Shown here: positions 1-8,824 of the stretch, piece after piece
Numbering within the stretch: the first letter of the stretch is position 1
How the letters are laid out: every line of letters begins with the position of its first letter
NCBI RefSeq assembly: GCF_006438915.1
Contig: NZ_RCZE01000002.1
Coordinates: 561,144 to 625,143, forward strand
Direction of reading: 5' to 3'
Origin: Pseudomonas arsenicoxydans
Lineage (GTDB): Bacteria; Pseudomonadota; Gammaproteobacteria; Pseudomonadales; Pseudomonadaceae
Length of the DNA stretch: 64,000 nucleotides
Program-made: the position numbers and the translations under genes
The notes under the pieces: generated by a model
What the model saw: only the letters and a program-made list of their open reading frames with translations
Database searches by the model: none
Told to the model about the DNA's origin: nothing

Positions 1-885
1 TATTTCTGGAACAGCGGCATGTTCCTGTTCCGCGCCAGCCGCTTCCTCGAAGAGCTGAAAAAGCACGACCCGGACATCTACGACACCTGCCTGCTGACCC
101 TCGAACGCAGCGAGCAAGATGCCGACACCATCACCTTCGACGAAGCCACCTTCGCCTGCTGCCCGGACAACTCCATCGACTACGCGGTGATGGAAAAAAC
201 CCAGCGCGCCTGCGTCGTGCCGCTGACCGCTGGCTGGAGCGATGTCGGGTGCTGGGCGTCGCTGTGGGAAGTCAATGAAAAAGACGCCAACGGCAACGTC
301 ACCAAAGGCGACGTGGTGATTCAGGACAGCAAGAACTGCATGATCCACGGCAACGGCAAACTGGTGTCGGTGATCGGCCTGGAGAACATCGTGGTGGTCG
401 AAACCAAGGACGCCATGATGATTGCGCACAAGGACGCCGTCCAAGGCGTGAAACAAATGGTCAACACCCTCAACGAACAGGGTCGCAGCGAAACCCAGAA
501 CCACTGCGAAGTCTATCGTCCGTGGGGCTCCTACGACTCGGTGGACATGGGCGGTCGCTTCCAGGTCAAGCACATCTCGGTCAAGCCGGGCGCGTGCCTG
601 TCACTGCAAATGCACCACCACCGCGCCGAACACTGGATCGTGGTCAGCGGCACCGCCGAAGTGACTTGCGACGACAACGTGTTTCTGTTGTGCGAAAACC
701 AGTCGACCTACATCCCGATCGCCTCGGTCCACCGTCTGCGCAACCCAGGCAAGATTCCACTCGAGATCATCGAAGTGCAATCGGGCAGCTACCTGGGTGA
801 AGACGATATCGAGCGGTTTGAAGATATCTACGGTCGCTCCACCCCGATCGAACGCGGCGTGTCGGTGAAAACCATCGCGCAATAA
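1..885 (+). CDS. Mannose-1-phosphate guanylyltransferase / mannose-6-phosphate isomerase, 3' part
   Basis: Partial gene whose reading frame is open at the left edge. The visible 294 codons hold the end of the GDP-mannose pyrophosphorylase domain (YFWNSGMF at the very start, then a beta-helix-like stretch) and a C-terminal type II phosphomannose isomerase cupin. The cupin shows RPWGSYDS and the zinc-site signature QMHHHRAEHW. The bifunctional enzyme makes GDP-mannose for exopolysaccharide or LPS. AlgA, PslB and WbpW share this architecture, and the neighbours here (toxin genes, not alginate or psl genes) do not say which one it is. A strong hairpin terminator follows 10 bases after the stop. 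Confidence 0.95.
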   Translation, partial: YFWNSGMFLFRASRFLEELKKHDPDIYDTCLLTLERSEQDADTITFDEATFACCPDNSIDYAVMEKTQRACVVPLTAGWSDVGCWASLWEVNEKDANGNVTKGDVVIQDSKNCMIHGNGKLVSVIGLENIVVVETKDAMMIAHKDAVQGVKQMVNTLNEQGRSETQNHCEVYRPWGSYDSVDMGGRFQVKHISVKPGACLSLQMHHHRAEHWIVVSGTAEVTCDDNVFLLCENQSTYIPIASVHRLRNPGKIPLEIIEVQSGSYLGEDDIERFEDIYGRSTPIERGVSVKTIAQ

Positions 886-895
886 GCGTTAAAAC

Positions 896-956
896 AAAAA
901 GCCCCCGTCCAGCCCGCTGCGTTCCCTATCCGCAGTGGGTTGGGCGGGGGCTTTTT
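896..956 (+). terminator. Rho-independent terminator of the algA-like gene
   Basis: Arms 896-921 and 931-956 pair over about 26 bp (with G-U wobbles) around a 9-base loop and end in a T run. The hairpin is convergent between the algA-like gene and the first RHS gene, so it may serve both. Its right arm is copied at 3802-3830. Confidence 0.9.
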
Positions 957-958
957 CT

Positions 959-3685
959 TTACTTGACCAATTTGGCACCGAATTTAAGTGCGATTTTGGC
1001 TGACCGTGGATTGATCGCCTCGGTAATAACTCTTGTGAGGTTCATCCTTTTCGACACTATCGCCAGAGACTGCACTGTCAAATACGTGCCTATCCCTCGC
1101 ATATGGGGTAGATTTCGCGCTGCGCTGGCGTTCCCGGACTTTCCTCCCGACTGCTCTTCTGCACCTTGCGTATAAGGGTGGACGACTGTCTGAACGACCG
1201 TTGCCTCAGTCTTTCCTTTTTGCGTAAAAGTACTCAGCTCGGTGAGACCGTATATCTCTCGTTGCTCAGGCAACTTATTCTTATCCGCTCTTTTCAAAAC
1301 AACAAAAAATCGTCGTTCAACGGAAATATCAGGATGCCTGTTTGGTGAGTCCAACGTGTTCGAGTCGTCTACAAAGGTGTCATTTGCGCTACGCAACATG
1401 TAACCCGAAACACTTTCTCCAAGGCTGTCATTAGATTCCACTTTTCCCTCCTCCATCAGCGAGGTAGTTTGCGAACGGACGCTATAAATAGCCTTGTAGC
1501 GCTTCAAATTTTCCTTTACCTCGTCACGTCCCACCAGGTATTTGCTATCCGACTCCACCTCCACAACCTTAAACTCATCGGTATCTTTGTATTTCCCGGA
1601 CACGTTATCAAGCACGCTAATCTTCTTCAATTTCGCCAATTTCAGCGCTACTTTCTCCTTTAGCCCCACGCTCACTTCATAGTTTCCGATACGGGTGAGT
1701 CCATTGGTATCCGAAAACGTCATTGGGTTATTAATGACCATCGCATAGAAATTCAATCCATCCACATCCCCCGCCGGATCCGGATTCAGCCAACGGAACA
1801 ACCACGGCACGTAGTACCTGAAACCGTAGTAATAAAGCCTCGTCGCATCCCGCTCCTTGCCCGAATAACGAAGGGTTTTATAGGCGACGTCAATCACGTC
1901 CGTACCGGCAAACCAGGCGGTCTCACCGAAGGGATAGAAGACTTCCTGGCTGATGATCTGCGCATCGTCGGTCAGTTCCACGGTGCAGGAGTTGAGGCGA
2001 TCGACCAAGGTGTAGCGGCACTGATCGTTGACACCTGACGGTGGAGCGCTTTCCCAATGCAACACCCGCACGGTGTTGAGACCGGCCTGTGCGGTGATGA
2101 CGTGCAGCACCTCCCCGGTGCCGTTGTCGGTACGAAGCTCCAGCCCCGGCAAGTAACGCACTTCGGCGGTCACGGTTCGGGCATTGGTCTGCAACGAACG
2201 GATTTTGCGTACCCGTTGACCGCCGCCATCGTAGAGATAGTGCTCACAGTCATTGCGCCCGGAATCGCGCTCCACCGGGCTGACTGACTGCAATTGATTG
2301 CGCAGATCCCAGGTCAGAAACCGCCCCGGGTCCAGCTCCAGCAAATTACCCCTGGCATCGAATGCAGCAGCGATATCCTCTTCCGTCGGTGGCACACCGT
2401 TGCGCCAGGGCAGGCAGCGATTGCTGTAACGCGCGGCGGTCAGTTCACGGCCCGGGTTTTGTGTGCCCACATGCGCCAACTTCCGCAGGTTGCCGCCCTC
2501 GTCGTAGCGGTAGGTTTGCTGGTAATTGCTGACCGCCGCCGGATCAGTACGCCCCACAGACTCCGGCCCCTGGCTGGGAGCGCCCGCCTCCCAACCGGTG
2601 GCTTCGATCAATTGGGAAAGACTGTCGTAGATAAAGCGACTGACGGGATCAATACGCTGGTTGTTGAAGTAACGCACCGGCAATGCCTTGTCTTCGATAC
2701 TCAGCACATTGCCCATTCGGTCGTAGGTGTAGAACAGATGTTGCAGCAAGCCGGTGTGCTCGCTGTGCGCCTGGCGCTCGATCAGAAGTCCGTCTTCCGC
2801 AGAATACTTGAGGATCGTCTGTACGTTGTTACCCGCCACTTCGCGAGTGATCTGTCCTTGGGCGTTGTATTCGATTTCACTCACCAGTGTTTGCCCGGAC
2901 GGCTTGCCTGCCAGTTTCAAGACACTGTGGCGGAGTCGGCCATCAAGGGTGAAACCAAAGGTCTGACAGTTCAGCCTGGCATCAACCGACTCCAGCACAT
3001 TCCCGAGCGGACCGAATCGCGACGTCGAGACTGCTCCATCGCCGTGCTCCAACAAACAATTGCGATCAGCGGTCCGCTCGGGCCAGTCAGGCGCATCGGC
3101 ATCCAGCGTGAAGTGTTGAACGTGCTTTGTGCATTCGCCGGTGATCGCAAACGCCTCAAACAGTACGGTACCGCCGGGGCTGTCCTGACGAATCAACTGC
3201 CCGCATTGATTACGATCGCGGTTAACCGGATCGGCGCCACCGTATTCCATACGTTCGGCACATCGGGGTGGCTGCGTGGCGACGTACTCAAACACCACCA
3301 CGGGACGAAGCCGGTCGTCGTAGCGAATCTCGCGTCGGGTAGCGCGACTGTCCCAGCCTTGCAGCATTTCATTGGCCGGGCCGAGCAGGTGGGTCTGTGA
3401 GCCGGCATCGACACTGACCGTGCAGACGGGATGACCGGTCAGCGAATGCACGGTCGTGAGATTGGCAGGAGTGGAGGGATCGTCCTTTTGCAACGCCCAC
3501 AGCCGCGGATCCCACTGTCTCCTTGCAAAACCTGCGGCATCGTAGGAGGTGCGATTGATGCGCGCCAGCGCGGTGGCACTTTCGTCTTCGCGCCAATAAT
3601 CAACCGAACGAACCGGCAGCCCTCGCGGATCGACGGTGAACAATCGGGGGGTGTTGTAGTGCATTCCCACTGCCGCAGCCTGCAT
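959..3685 (-). CDS. RHS repeat / TcC-like toxin with GNAT-like C-terminal tip
   Basis: 908 residues. Residues 1-654 are an RHS/YD-repeat shell like that of insecticidal Tc-toxin C subunits (TccC). It begins with a PRLFTVDPRGLPVRSVDYW-type N-terminus, contains repeated YDxxGN motifs, and ends with the RHS core signature (NPDPAGDVDGLN, then NNP at 652-654). Family knowledge says such shells enclose and auto-cleave a variable C-terminal toxin. Residues 655-908 are unrelated to the tip of the neighbouring paralogue. They end in a stretch (about 855-905) with RGIG at 863-866, then VITEAINPRSAKIALKFGAK, which resembles motif A/B of GNAT acetyltransferases. There is no signal peptide. The SD is weak (AGGG ten bases before ATG), and M8 is an alternative start. 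No immunity-like ORF follows. The GNAT reading is inference. Confidence 0.85.
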   Translation of the reverse strand: MQAAAVGMHYNTPRLFTVDPRGLPVRSVDYWREDESATALARINRTSYDAAGFARRQWDPRLWALQKDDPSTPANLTTVHSLTGHPVCTVSVDAGSQTHLLGPANEMLQGWDSRATRREIRYDDRLRPVVVFEYVATQPPRCAERMEYGGADPVNRDRNQCGQLIRQDSPGGTVLFEAFAITGECTKHVQHFTLDADAPDWPERTADRNCLLEHGDGAVSTSRFGPLGNVLESVDARLNCQTFGFTLDGRLRHSVLKLAGKPSGQTLVSEIEYNAQGQITREVAGNNVQTILKYSAEDGLLIERQAHSEHTGLLQHLFYTYDRMGNVLSIEDKALPVRYFNNQRIDPVSRFIYDSLSQLIEATGWEAGAPSQGPESVGRTDPAAVSNYQQTYRYDEGGNLRKLAHVGTQNPGRELTAARYSNRCLPWRNGVPPTEEDIAAAFDARGNLLELDPGRFLTWDLRNQLQSVSPVERDSGRNDCEHYLYDGGGQRVRKIRSLQTNARTVTAEVRYLPGLELRTDNGTGEVLHVITAQAGLNTVRVLHWESAPPSGVNDQCRYTLVDRLNSCTVELTDDAQIISQEVFYPFGETAWFAGTDVIDVAYKTLRYSGKERDATRLYYYGFRYYVPWLFRWLNPDPAGDVDGLNFYAMVINNPMTFSDTNGLTRIGNYEVSVGLKEKVALKLAKLKKISVLDNVSGKYKDTDEFKVVEVESDSKYLVGRDEVKENLKRYKAIYSVRSQTTSLMEEGKVESNDSLGESVSGYMLRSANDTFVDDSNTLDSPNRHPDISVERRFFVVLKRADKNKLPEQREIYGLTELSTFTQKGKTEATVVQTVVHPYTQGAEEQSGGKSGNASAARNLPHMRGIGTYLTVQSLAIVSKRMNLTRVITEAINPRSAKIALKFGAKLVK

Positions 3686-3801
3686 GCCGATTCGTCCCTG
3701 TTTGCCTGCGCTTATCTAACTCCGCATGTTCAGGGCTGGCTACTGTCATAAATTACAGTCCTGACCAACGGTGATCGCAGCTGATCCTTGAATGTCTATT
3801 C

Positions 3802-3830
3802 CCGCAGCGGGTTGGGCGGGGGCTTTTTTT
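3802..3830. repeat. Copied right half of the algA terminator (duplication scar)
   Basis: CCGCAGCGGGTTGGGCGGGG followed by CTTTTTTT matches 930-957 with one substitution, but the left arm of that hairpin is missing here. To its left the sequence matches the region upstream of the second RHS gene (6690-6810) instead. The junction falls at the short shared CCGCAG, as expected for a tandem duplication end-point. Confidence 0.8.
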
Positions 3831-3841
3831 GTCCCGTCGAT

Positions 3842-6694
3842 TTACTGCCTGGCGGTGACAACCTTTTTGTTCATGGTGTTTCTGACCTTGGTACGCTCGA
3901 ACACATTCACAGAAGACTTCGCTGCGCCAAAAAAACCTCGCTCGGCCGGGGAATACTTTCCGATGGTCGCTGCACCTTGAAGGGTTTGATAATGAATGTC
4001 CCACGCCTTTATTTTTCGGTCGTACCTCATGAAGGCGAACCCGGTTGTCTGTGTGATCACATTGTTGTTTTCATCAACATCAAATCCATAATCGGTATAT
4101 TCCATCGCTGCGCTGAGCCCCATTCCGTGCTCAGCGGAAGGTAACGTGTTGTATTGCGCATCTTCTTTTGAACCCTCTACGTGCCTCACCCGCAATACAT
4201 TCTTGTTGAGCTGATCGACCGTCAGCGAACAACCACTGAAACCCGGCGTAAAGACAAACTCGGGGTCCGTGCCTTGGGGATGGACAGGTATGTCTACATA
4301 CCCTCCCTGCGCAGCCCAATAGCCGGAGACTGCGCTGGATTGTTCAGGAATTTCACCGGCAGCGATATCGACAACCTTGAGAGCATTGAACTCACCCTTC
4401 GCCGCGCCGGAATACGTCATCCGCTGCATTGAAAATATAAAACTGGCGCCTTCTTTATTCACCAGTTGCGAGCTGACCTGCGGTGAATAAGCGACTTTCG
4501 TTGACATCAGCAAGTCGGTGTTAACCCCCACACGGCTAAATTCAGGTATCGATAATGCCTTGAGGATATCCGCTGACTGCCCCGTGAATGGCACCATGTG
4601 GATAGGTTTTCCCGCATCAACGGGCTTGGCACCCGGCACGTTGCGCTCATTACCCACCGCTATGACCGGTGTCCGTAGGCCGTTACTCAAGGGCTCTTTC
4701 GAAATGGCTCCACTGTCATCAATAAAGCTGACCGGGTTGTTTCGGGTCATCCAATACAGATTCAGTCCATCCACATCCCCCGCCGGATCCGGATTCAGCC
4801 AACGGAACAACCACGGCACGTAGTACCGAAAACCGTAGTAATAAAGCCTCGTCGCATCCCGCTCCTTGCCCGAATAACGAGTGGTTTTATAGTCGACGTC
4901 AATCACATCCGGGCCGGCGTACCAGGCCGTCTCACCGAAGGGATAGAAGACTTCCTGGCTGATGATCTGCGCATCGTCGGTCAGTTCCACGGTGCAGGAG
5001 TTGAGGCGATCGACCAAGGTGTAGCGGTATTGATCATTGATGCCGGTTGGTGGAGCGCTTTCCCAATGCAACACCCGCACGGTATTGAGGCCGGCCTGTG
5101 CGGTGATGACGTGCAGCACCTCCCCGGTGCCGCTGTCGGTACGAAGTTCCAGCCCCGGCAAGTAACGCACTTCGGCGGTCACGGTTCGGGCATTGGTCTG
5201 CAACGAACGAATTTTGCGCAACCGTTGACCGCCGCCATCGTAGAGATAGTGCTCACAGTCATTGCGCCCGGAATCGCGCTCCACCGGGCAGACCGACGCC
5301 AGTTCATTACGCAGATTCCAGGTCAGAAACCGCCCTTGATCCAGCTCCGTCAAATTGCCGTTGGCATCGAATGCAGCGGCGATGTCCTCTTCCGTCGGTG
5401 GCACACCGTTGCGCCAGGGCAGGCAGCGATTGCTGTAACGCGCGGCGGTCAGTTCACGGCCAGGGTTTTGTGTGCCCACATGCGTCAACTTCCGCAGGTT
5501 GCCGCCCTCGTCGTAGCGGTAGGTCTGCTGGTAATTGCTGACCGCCGCCGGATCAGTACGACCCACGGACTCCGGCCCCTGGTTGGGAGCGCCCGCCTCC
5601 CAACCGGTGGCTTCGATCAATTGGGAAAGACTGTCGTAGATAAAGCGACTGAGAGGGTCGATGCGTTGGTTGTTGAAGTAACGCACCGGCAACGCCTTGT
5701 CTTCGATACTCAGCACATTGCCCATTCGGTCGTAGGTGTAGAGCAGGTGTTGCAGCAAATCGTTGCGATCACTATCCGCTCGTCGCTCCATCAGCCGGCC
5801 ATCCTCGGGGCCATACGTGAGCGTTGTTCGTACGTCGTTGCCCGCCACTTCTTTAAGGGGCTGTCCGTCGGCGTTGTACTCGATCTCGCTGACCAGTGTT
5901 TGCCAAGTGGTTTTGCCGGCCAGCTTCAAGGTGCTTTGGTGCAGCCGGCCATCCAGGGTGAAGACGAAGGCCTGGCAATTCTGCCGGGCATCGACCGTTT
6001 CCAGCACATTCCCCAGCGGACCGTAACGCCACGCCGAAACGGCACCCTCGCCCGGCTCCAGCAGTGTTTGTCGATCGGCTATCGGCTCCGGCCAATCCGG
6101 TGGAACGGCGTCGAGGGTGAAGTGCTTAATGCGTCGGGTGCATTGGCCGGTGATCGCAAACGCCTCAAACAGTACGGTACCGCCGGGGCTGTCCTGACGA
6201 ATCAACTGCCCGCATTGATTATGATCGCGGTTAACCGGATCGGCGCCACCGTATTCCATACGTTCGGCACATTGGGGTGGCTGCGTAGCGACGTGTTCAA
6301 ACACCGCCACGGGACGAAGCCGGTCGTCGTAGCGAATCTCGCGTCGGGTAGCGCGACTGTCCCAGCCTTGCAGCACTTCATTGGCCGGACCGAGAAGGTG
6401 GGTCTGAGAGCCGGCATCGACACTGACCGTGCAGACGGGATGACCGGTCAGCGAATGCACGGTCGTGAGATTGGCGGCCGTCATAGGATCTTGTTGCTGT
6501 AGCCGCCAGAGCCGTGGATCCCACTGTTTTACCGCCACCCCGGCGGCATTGTGCAAGGTGCGGTTGATGCGAGCCTGAGCCGGGGCACCTTCAACCTCGC
6601 GCCAGTAATCCACCGAACGGATCGGCAGCCCTCGAGGATCGAAGACGAACACTCTGGGTGTTTTGTGGTGCATTCCCAACGGTGAGGCCTGCAT
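3842..6694 (-). CDS. RHS repeat / TcC-like toxin with candidate CNF1/BLF1-like deamidase tip
   Basis: 950 residues. The first 654 residues are nearly the same as the shell of the RHS gene downstream of it on this strand, including the core signature DPAGDVDGLNLY and the terminal NNP at 652-654. The 296-residue tip (655-950) is different. It contains TPGFSGCSL with Cys822 and His838, 16 residues apart. The SGC motif followed by a downstream His recalls the catalytic Cys-His of CNF1 (LSGC family, with BLF1 and CheD-like deamidases), so a glutamine deamidase is a plausible but unproven guess. A half-terminator lies just after the stop. The upstream 110 bases are duplicated in front of the other RHS gene. 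No TcA or TcB gene is in the window. Confidence 0.85.
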   Translation of the reverse strand: MQASPLGMHHKTPRVFVFDPRGLPIRSVDYWREVEGAPAQARINRTLHNAAGVAVKQWDPRLWRLQQQDPMTAANLTTVHSLTGHPVCTVSVDAGSQTHLLGPANEVLQGWDSRATRREIRYDDRLRPVAVFEHVATQPPQCAERMEYGGADPVNRDHNQCGQLIRQDSPGGTVLFEAFAITGQCTRRIKHFTLDAVPPDWPEPIADRQTLLEPGEGAVSAWRYGPLGNVLETVDARQNCQAFVFTLDGRLHQSTLKLAGKTTWQTLVSEIEYNADGQPLKEVAGNDVRTTLTYGPEDGRLMERRADSDRNDLLQHLLYTYDRMGNVLSIEDKALPVRYFNNQRIDPLSRFIYDSLSQLIEATGWEAGAPNQGPESVGRTDPAAVSNYQQTYRYDEGGNLRKLTHVGTQNPGRELTAARYSNRCLPWRNGVPPTEEDIAAAFDANGNLTELDQGRFLTWNLRNELASVCPVERDSGRNDCEHYLYDGGGQRLRKIRSLQTNARTVTAEVRYLPGLELRTDSGTGEVLHVITAQAGLNTVRVLHWESAPPTGINDQYRYTLVDRLNSCTVELTDDAQIISQEVFYPFGETAWYAGPDVIDVDYKTTRYSGKERDATRLYYYGFRYYVPWLFRWLNPDPAGDVDGLNLYWMTRNNPVSFIDDSGAISKEPLSNGLRTPVIAVGNERNVPGAKPVDAGKPIHMVPFTGQSADILKALSIPEFSRVGVNTDLLMSTKVAYSPQVSSQLVNKEGASFIFSMQRMTYSGAAKGEFNALKVVDIAAGEIPEQSSAVSGYWAAQGGYVDIPVHPQGTDPEFVFTPGFSGCSLTVDQLNKNVLRVRHVEGSKEDAQYNTLPSAEHGMGLSAAMEYTDYGFDVDENNNVITQTTGFAFMRYDRKIKAWDIHYQTLQGAATIGKYSPAERGFFGAAKSSVNVFERTKVRNTMNKKVVTARQ

Positions 6695-6860
6695 GCCGGT
6701 CCGTCCCTGTTTGCCTGCGCTTATCTAACCGTTCGTGGTCAGGCATCGCTACTGTCAGAAATTACAGTACCGACCAATGGTGATCGCGGTGGATCGGCGA
6801 ATGTCCATTCCGGCAGCCCTTCGGTAGGATGGAGGTCATGAGTTCAAGGAGCGTACACAC

Positions 6861-7325
6861 ATGTTCATCGGCGTCCTGCTGGTCATTACCTGGCTGATCC
6901 TGCTGCTGCGCTACCCGTCCAAGGCGTTTCCCGTGTCCGTGGCGGCCGCCGTCGGTTTGGGCCTGGTGGCGACGTGGGTGATCTGGCTGGACAACCGCGA
7001 GGTCAAACAACTGGCGCGCCTTGAATTGCGCATCACTTATGCGCCCGAACGATGCCCGGCAGACCGCCCGCTGCAACTGAAAATGAACAACGGCAACGAC
7101 GTGCCACTGACCGAGCTGCGCTGGCGCATCGCGGCCTATGCGCCGGGCGATACGGTCAATCTGGCCGACAATCAATACGCCGCACCGCGCTATCGCGGCC
7201 CCGGCGAACTGCAGGCCGGCGCAAACTGGGAAGACTGCTTGCCCCTGCCGCCGCTTCGCCCGGGTTATCGCCCGCAGACGCTGGAGTTTCGCGCCGAGCA
7301 TTTGCAAGGTAGTTTCTCCGACTGA
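6861..7325 (+). CDS. Small membrane protein with periplasmic domain, function unknown
   Basis: 154 residues. Two hydrophobic helices (about 2-16 and 24-42) sit at the N-terminus, followed by a roughly 105-residue soluble part with LELRITYAPERCPADRPL and two cysteines, probably beta-rich and outside the cytoplasm. The start is supported by AAGGAG nine bases upstream. Homologues in Pseudomonas are, from memory, labelled multidrug transporter, but nothing here resembles a transporter. An SDR gene begins 33 bases later in the same direction, so the two may be cotranscribed. Confidence 0.7.
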   Translation: MFIGVLLVITWLILLLRYPSKAFPVSVAAAVGLGLVATWVIWLDNREVKQLARLELRITYAPERCPADRPLQLKMNNGNDVPLTELRWRIAAYAPGDTVNLADNQYAAPRYRGPGELQAGANWEDCLPLPPLRPGYRPQTLEFRAEHLQGSFSD

Positions 7326-7358
7326 TCCCCTTTCTCACTTTTGCACAAGGACCGCGCC

Positions 7359-8183
7359 ATGCCCGTTGCGTTGATTACCGGTTGCTCCAGCGGCATTGGC
7401 CGCGCCCTCGCCGAGGTGTTCAAAAATGCCGGCTACGAAGTCTGGGCCAGCGCCCGCAAGGCTGAAGACGTGGCCGCGTTAGCCGCCGCCGGTTTCACCC
7501 CCGTGCAACTGGACGTCAATGACGGCGCCGCACTCGAACGGCTCGCTGAACAGATCAATCAGCAACATGGCGGCCTCGACGTGCTGATTAACAACGCCGG
7601 TTATGGCGCGATGGGGCCGCTGCTCGACGGCGGTGTGCCAGCGATGCAGCGGCAATTCGAAACCAATGTGTTCTCGGTCGTCGGCGTCACCCGCGCACTG
7701 TTCCCGGTGCTGCGTCGCGCCAAGGGATTGGTGGTGAACATCGGCAGCGTTTCGGGGGTTTTGGTCACGCCATTCGCCGGTGCCTATTGCGCCTCGAAAG
7801 CAGCCGTTCATGCGTTGAGCGATGCGCTGCGCATGGAACTGGCGCCGTTCGGTATTCGCGTGATGGAAGTCCAGCCGGGCGCCATCGAATCGAGTTTCGC
7901 CAAGAATGCCGGTCATGAGGCTGAACAATTGATCACCGAACAATCGCCGTGGTTTCCCCTGCGCGAAGGCATACGTGCGCGGGCCAAAGCGTCTCAGGAC
8001 AAGCCGACGCCTGCCAAGGAGTTTGCAGAGGGTTTGCTCAAGGCTGTGCAGCAGGGCAAGCCGCCACGTTTGATTCGATTGGGCAATGGCAGCCGGGCGT
8101 TGCCGTTGTTGGCGGGGTTGCTGCCTAAAGGGTTGCTGGAATCGGGGTTGATGAAGCGGTTCGGGTTGCGTGGGCAGCTCTGA
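7359..8183 (+). CDS. SDR family oxidoreductase
   Basis: 274 residues, a classical short-chain dehydrogenase. It has the NAD(P)-binding TGCSSGIG motif near residue 8, NNAGYGAMG, a catalytic Ser in the NIGSVSG strand, and the YCASK catalytic pair. The C-terminal extension (from about 195) is like those of retinol/17-beta-HSD-like members that act on hydrophobic alcohols or ketones. The ATG at 7359 is preferred over the in-frame TTG at 7341, because AAGGA lies seven bases before it and the protein then starts directly with the first beta strand. The substrate is unknown. Confidence 0.9.
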   Translation: MPVALITGCSSGIGRALAEVFKNAGYEVWASARKAEDVAALAAAGFTPVQLDVNDGAALERLAEQINQQHGGLDVLINNAGYGAMGPLLDGGVPAMQRQFETNVFSVVGVTRALFPVLRRAKGLVVNIGSVSGVLVTPFAGAYCASKAAVHALSDALRMELAPFGIRVMEVQPGAIESSFAKNAGHEAEQLITEQSPWFPLREGIRARAKASQDKPTPAKEFAEGLLKAVQQGKPPRLIRLGNGSRALPLLAGLLPKGLLESGLMKRFGLRGQL

Positions 8184-8197
8184 GACCGGGTCGACCC

Positions 8198-8264
8198 CTT
8201 CGCGAGCAAGCCCGCTCCCACAGGGAAATGCATTTCAAATGTGGGAGCGGGCTTGCTCGCGAAG
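8198..8264. repeat. REP doublet (TTCGCGAGCAAGCC type)
   Basis: Perfect 24-base inverted arms at 8198-8221 and 8241-8264 with a 19-base centre, directly after the SDR gene. Inverted REP pair (BIME-like) typical of Pseudomonas intergenic space. Confidence 0.9.
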
Positions 8265-8301
8265 GCGTCAGAACAAACATTGAAAAAATTCAGGAAACAC
8301 T

Positions 8302-8700
8302 ATGACCGACTACACCGACTACTTCGACGAAGTCATCCAGGCCCACGTCGCCATCGAACAATGGCTGGCCGAAGAACGAGACGACTCGGAACTTGAACAA
8401 CTGCTGAGCCGGTTTTCACCACAGTTTTCCATGATCTCGCCATTGGGCCGGGTGCTGGATTTCGAGGCCTTGAGCGAGTTGTTCCAGATGGCAGGCGGGA
8501 AGAAGCTCGGGTTCAGGATCGAGCTCAGTGAATTACGCGGTATCGCGCTGTATGACGGCGGCGCGGTGGTGAGTTATCGCGAGCAACAGACCGATGCCAC
8601 CGGGCTGCATTCGGATCGGCGTTCGACCGTGGTGTTTGAGAAAGGCGCCGATGGCAGGCTGATCTGGCGGCACTTGCATGAGACGTTTTGCAAGGGTTGA
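8302..8700 (+). CDS. NTF2-like / DUF4440-type protein
   Basis: 132 residues. The order is a helical N-terminus, then strands with VVSYREQQTD and RRSTVVFEKG, ending in WRHLHETFC. This fits the cone-shaped NTF2/SnoaL-like fold of DUF4440 proteins. These bind small ligands or act as accessory domains, and no catalytic residues can be assigned. It starts 38 bases after a REP doublet and is followed by another, so it is probably transcribed alone. Confidence 0.75.
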   Translation: MTDYTDYFDEVIQAHVAIEQWLAEERDDSELEQLLSRFSPQFSMISPLGRVLDFEALSELFQMAGGKKLGFRIELSELRGIALYDGGAVVSYREQQTDATGLHSDRRSTVVFEKGADGRLIWRHLHETFCKG

Positions 8701-8712
8701 CTCGAACGCTCT

Positions 8713-8807
8713 TGTGGCGAGGGAGCTTGCTCCCGCTGGGCTGCGAAGCGGCCCCAAAAAGTATGGGACTGCTGCGCAGTCCAACGGGAGCAAGCTCCCT
8801 CGCCACA
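8713..8807. repeat. REP doublet (GTGGCGAGGGAGC type)
   Basis: Perfect 23-base arms at 8713-8735 and 8785-8807. Inside lies a second smaller inverted pair (CTGCGAAGC... and ...GCTGCGCAG). It lies between two convergent genes. Confidence 0.9.
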
Positions 8808-8824
8808 GGGTTACTCGCCAACGC

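Noticed and set aside
5030..6502. 490-codon frame opposite the second RHS gene
   Set aside because: Similar frame exists opposite the first RHS gene because the shell is duplicated; no family features.
7341..7358. TTG start of the SDR gene
   Set aside because: The SD is placed for ATG 7359 and the protein then begins at the first Rossmann strand.
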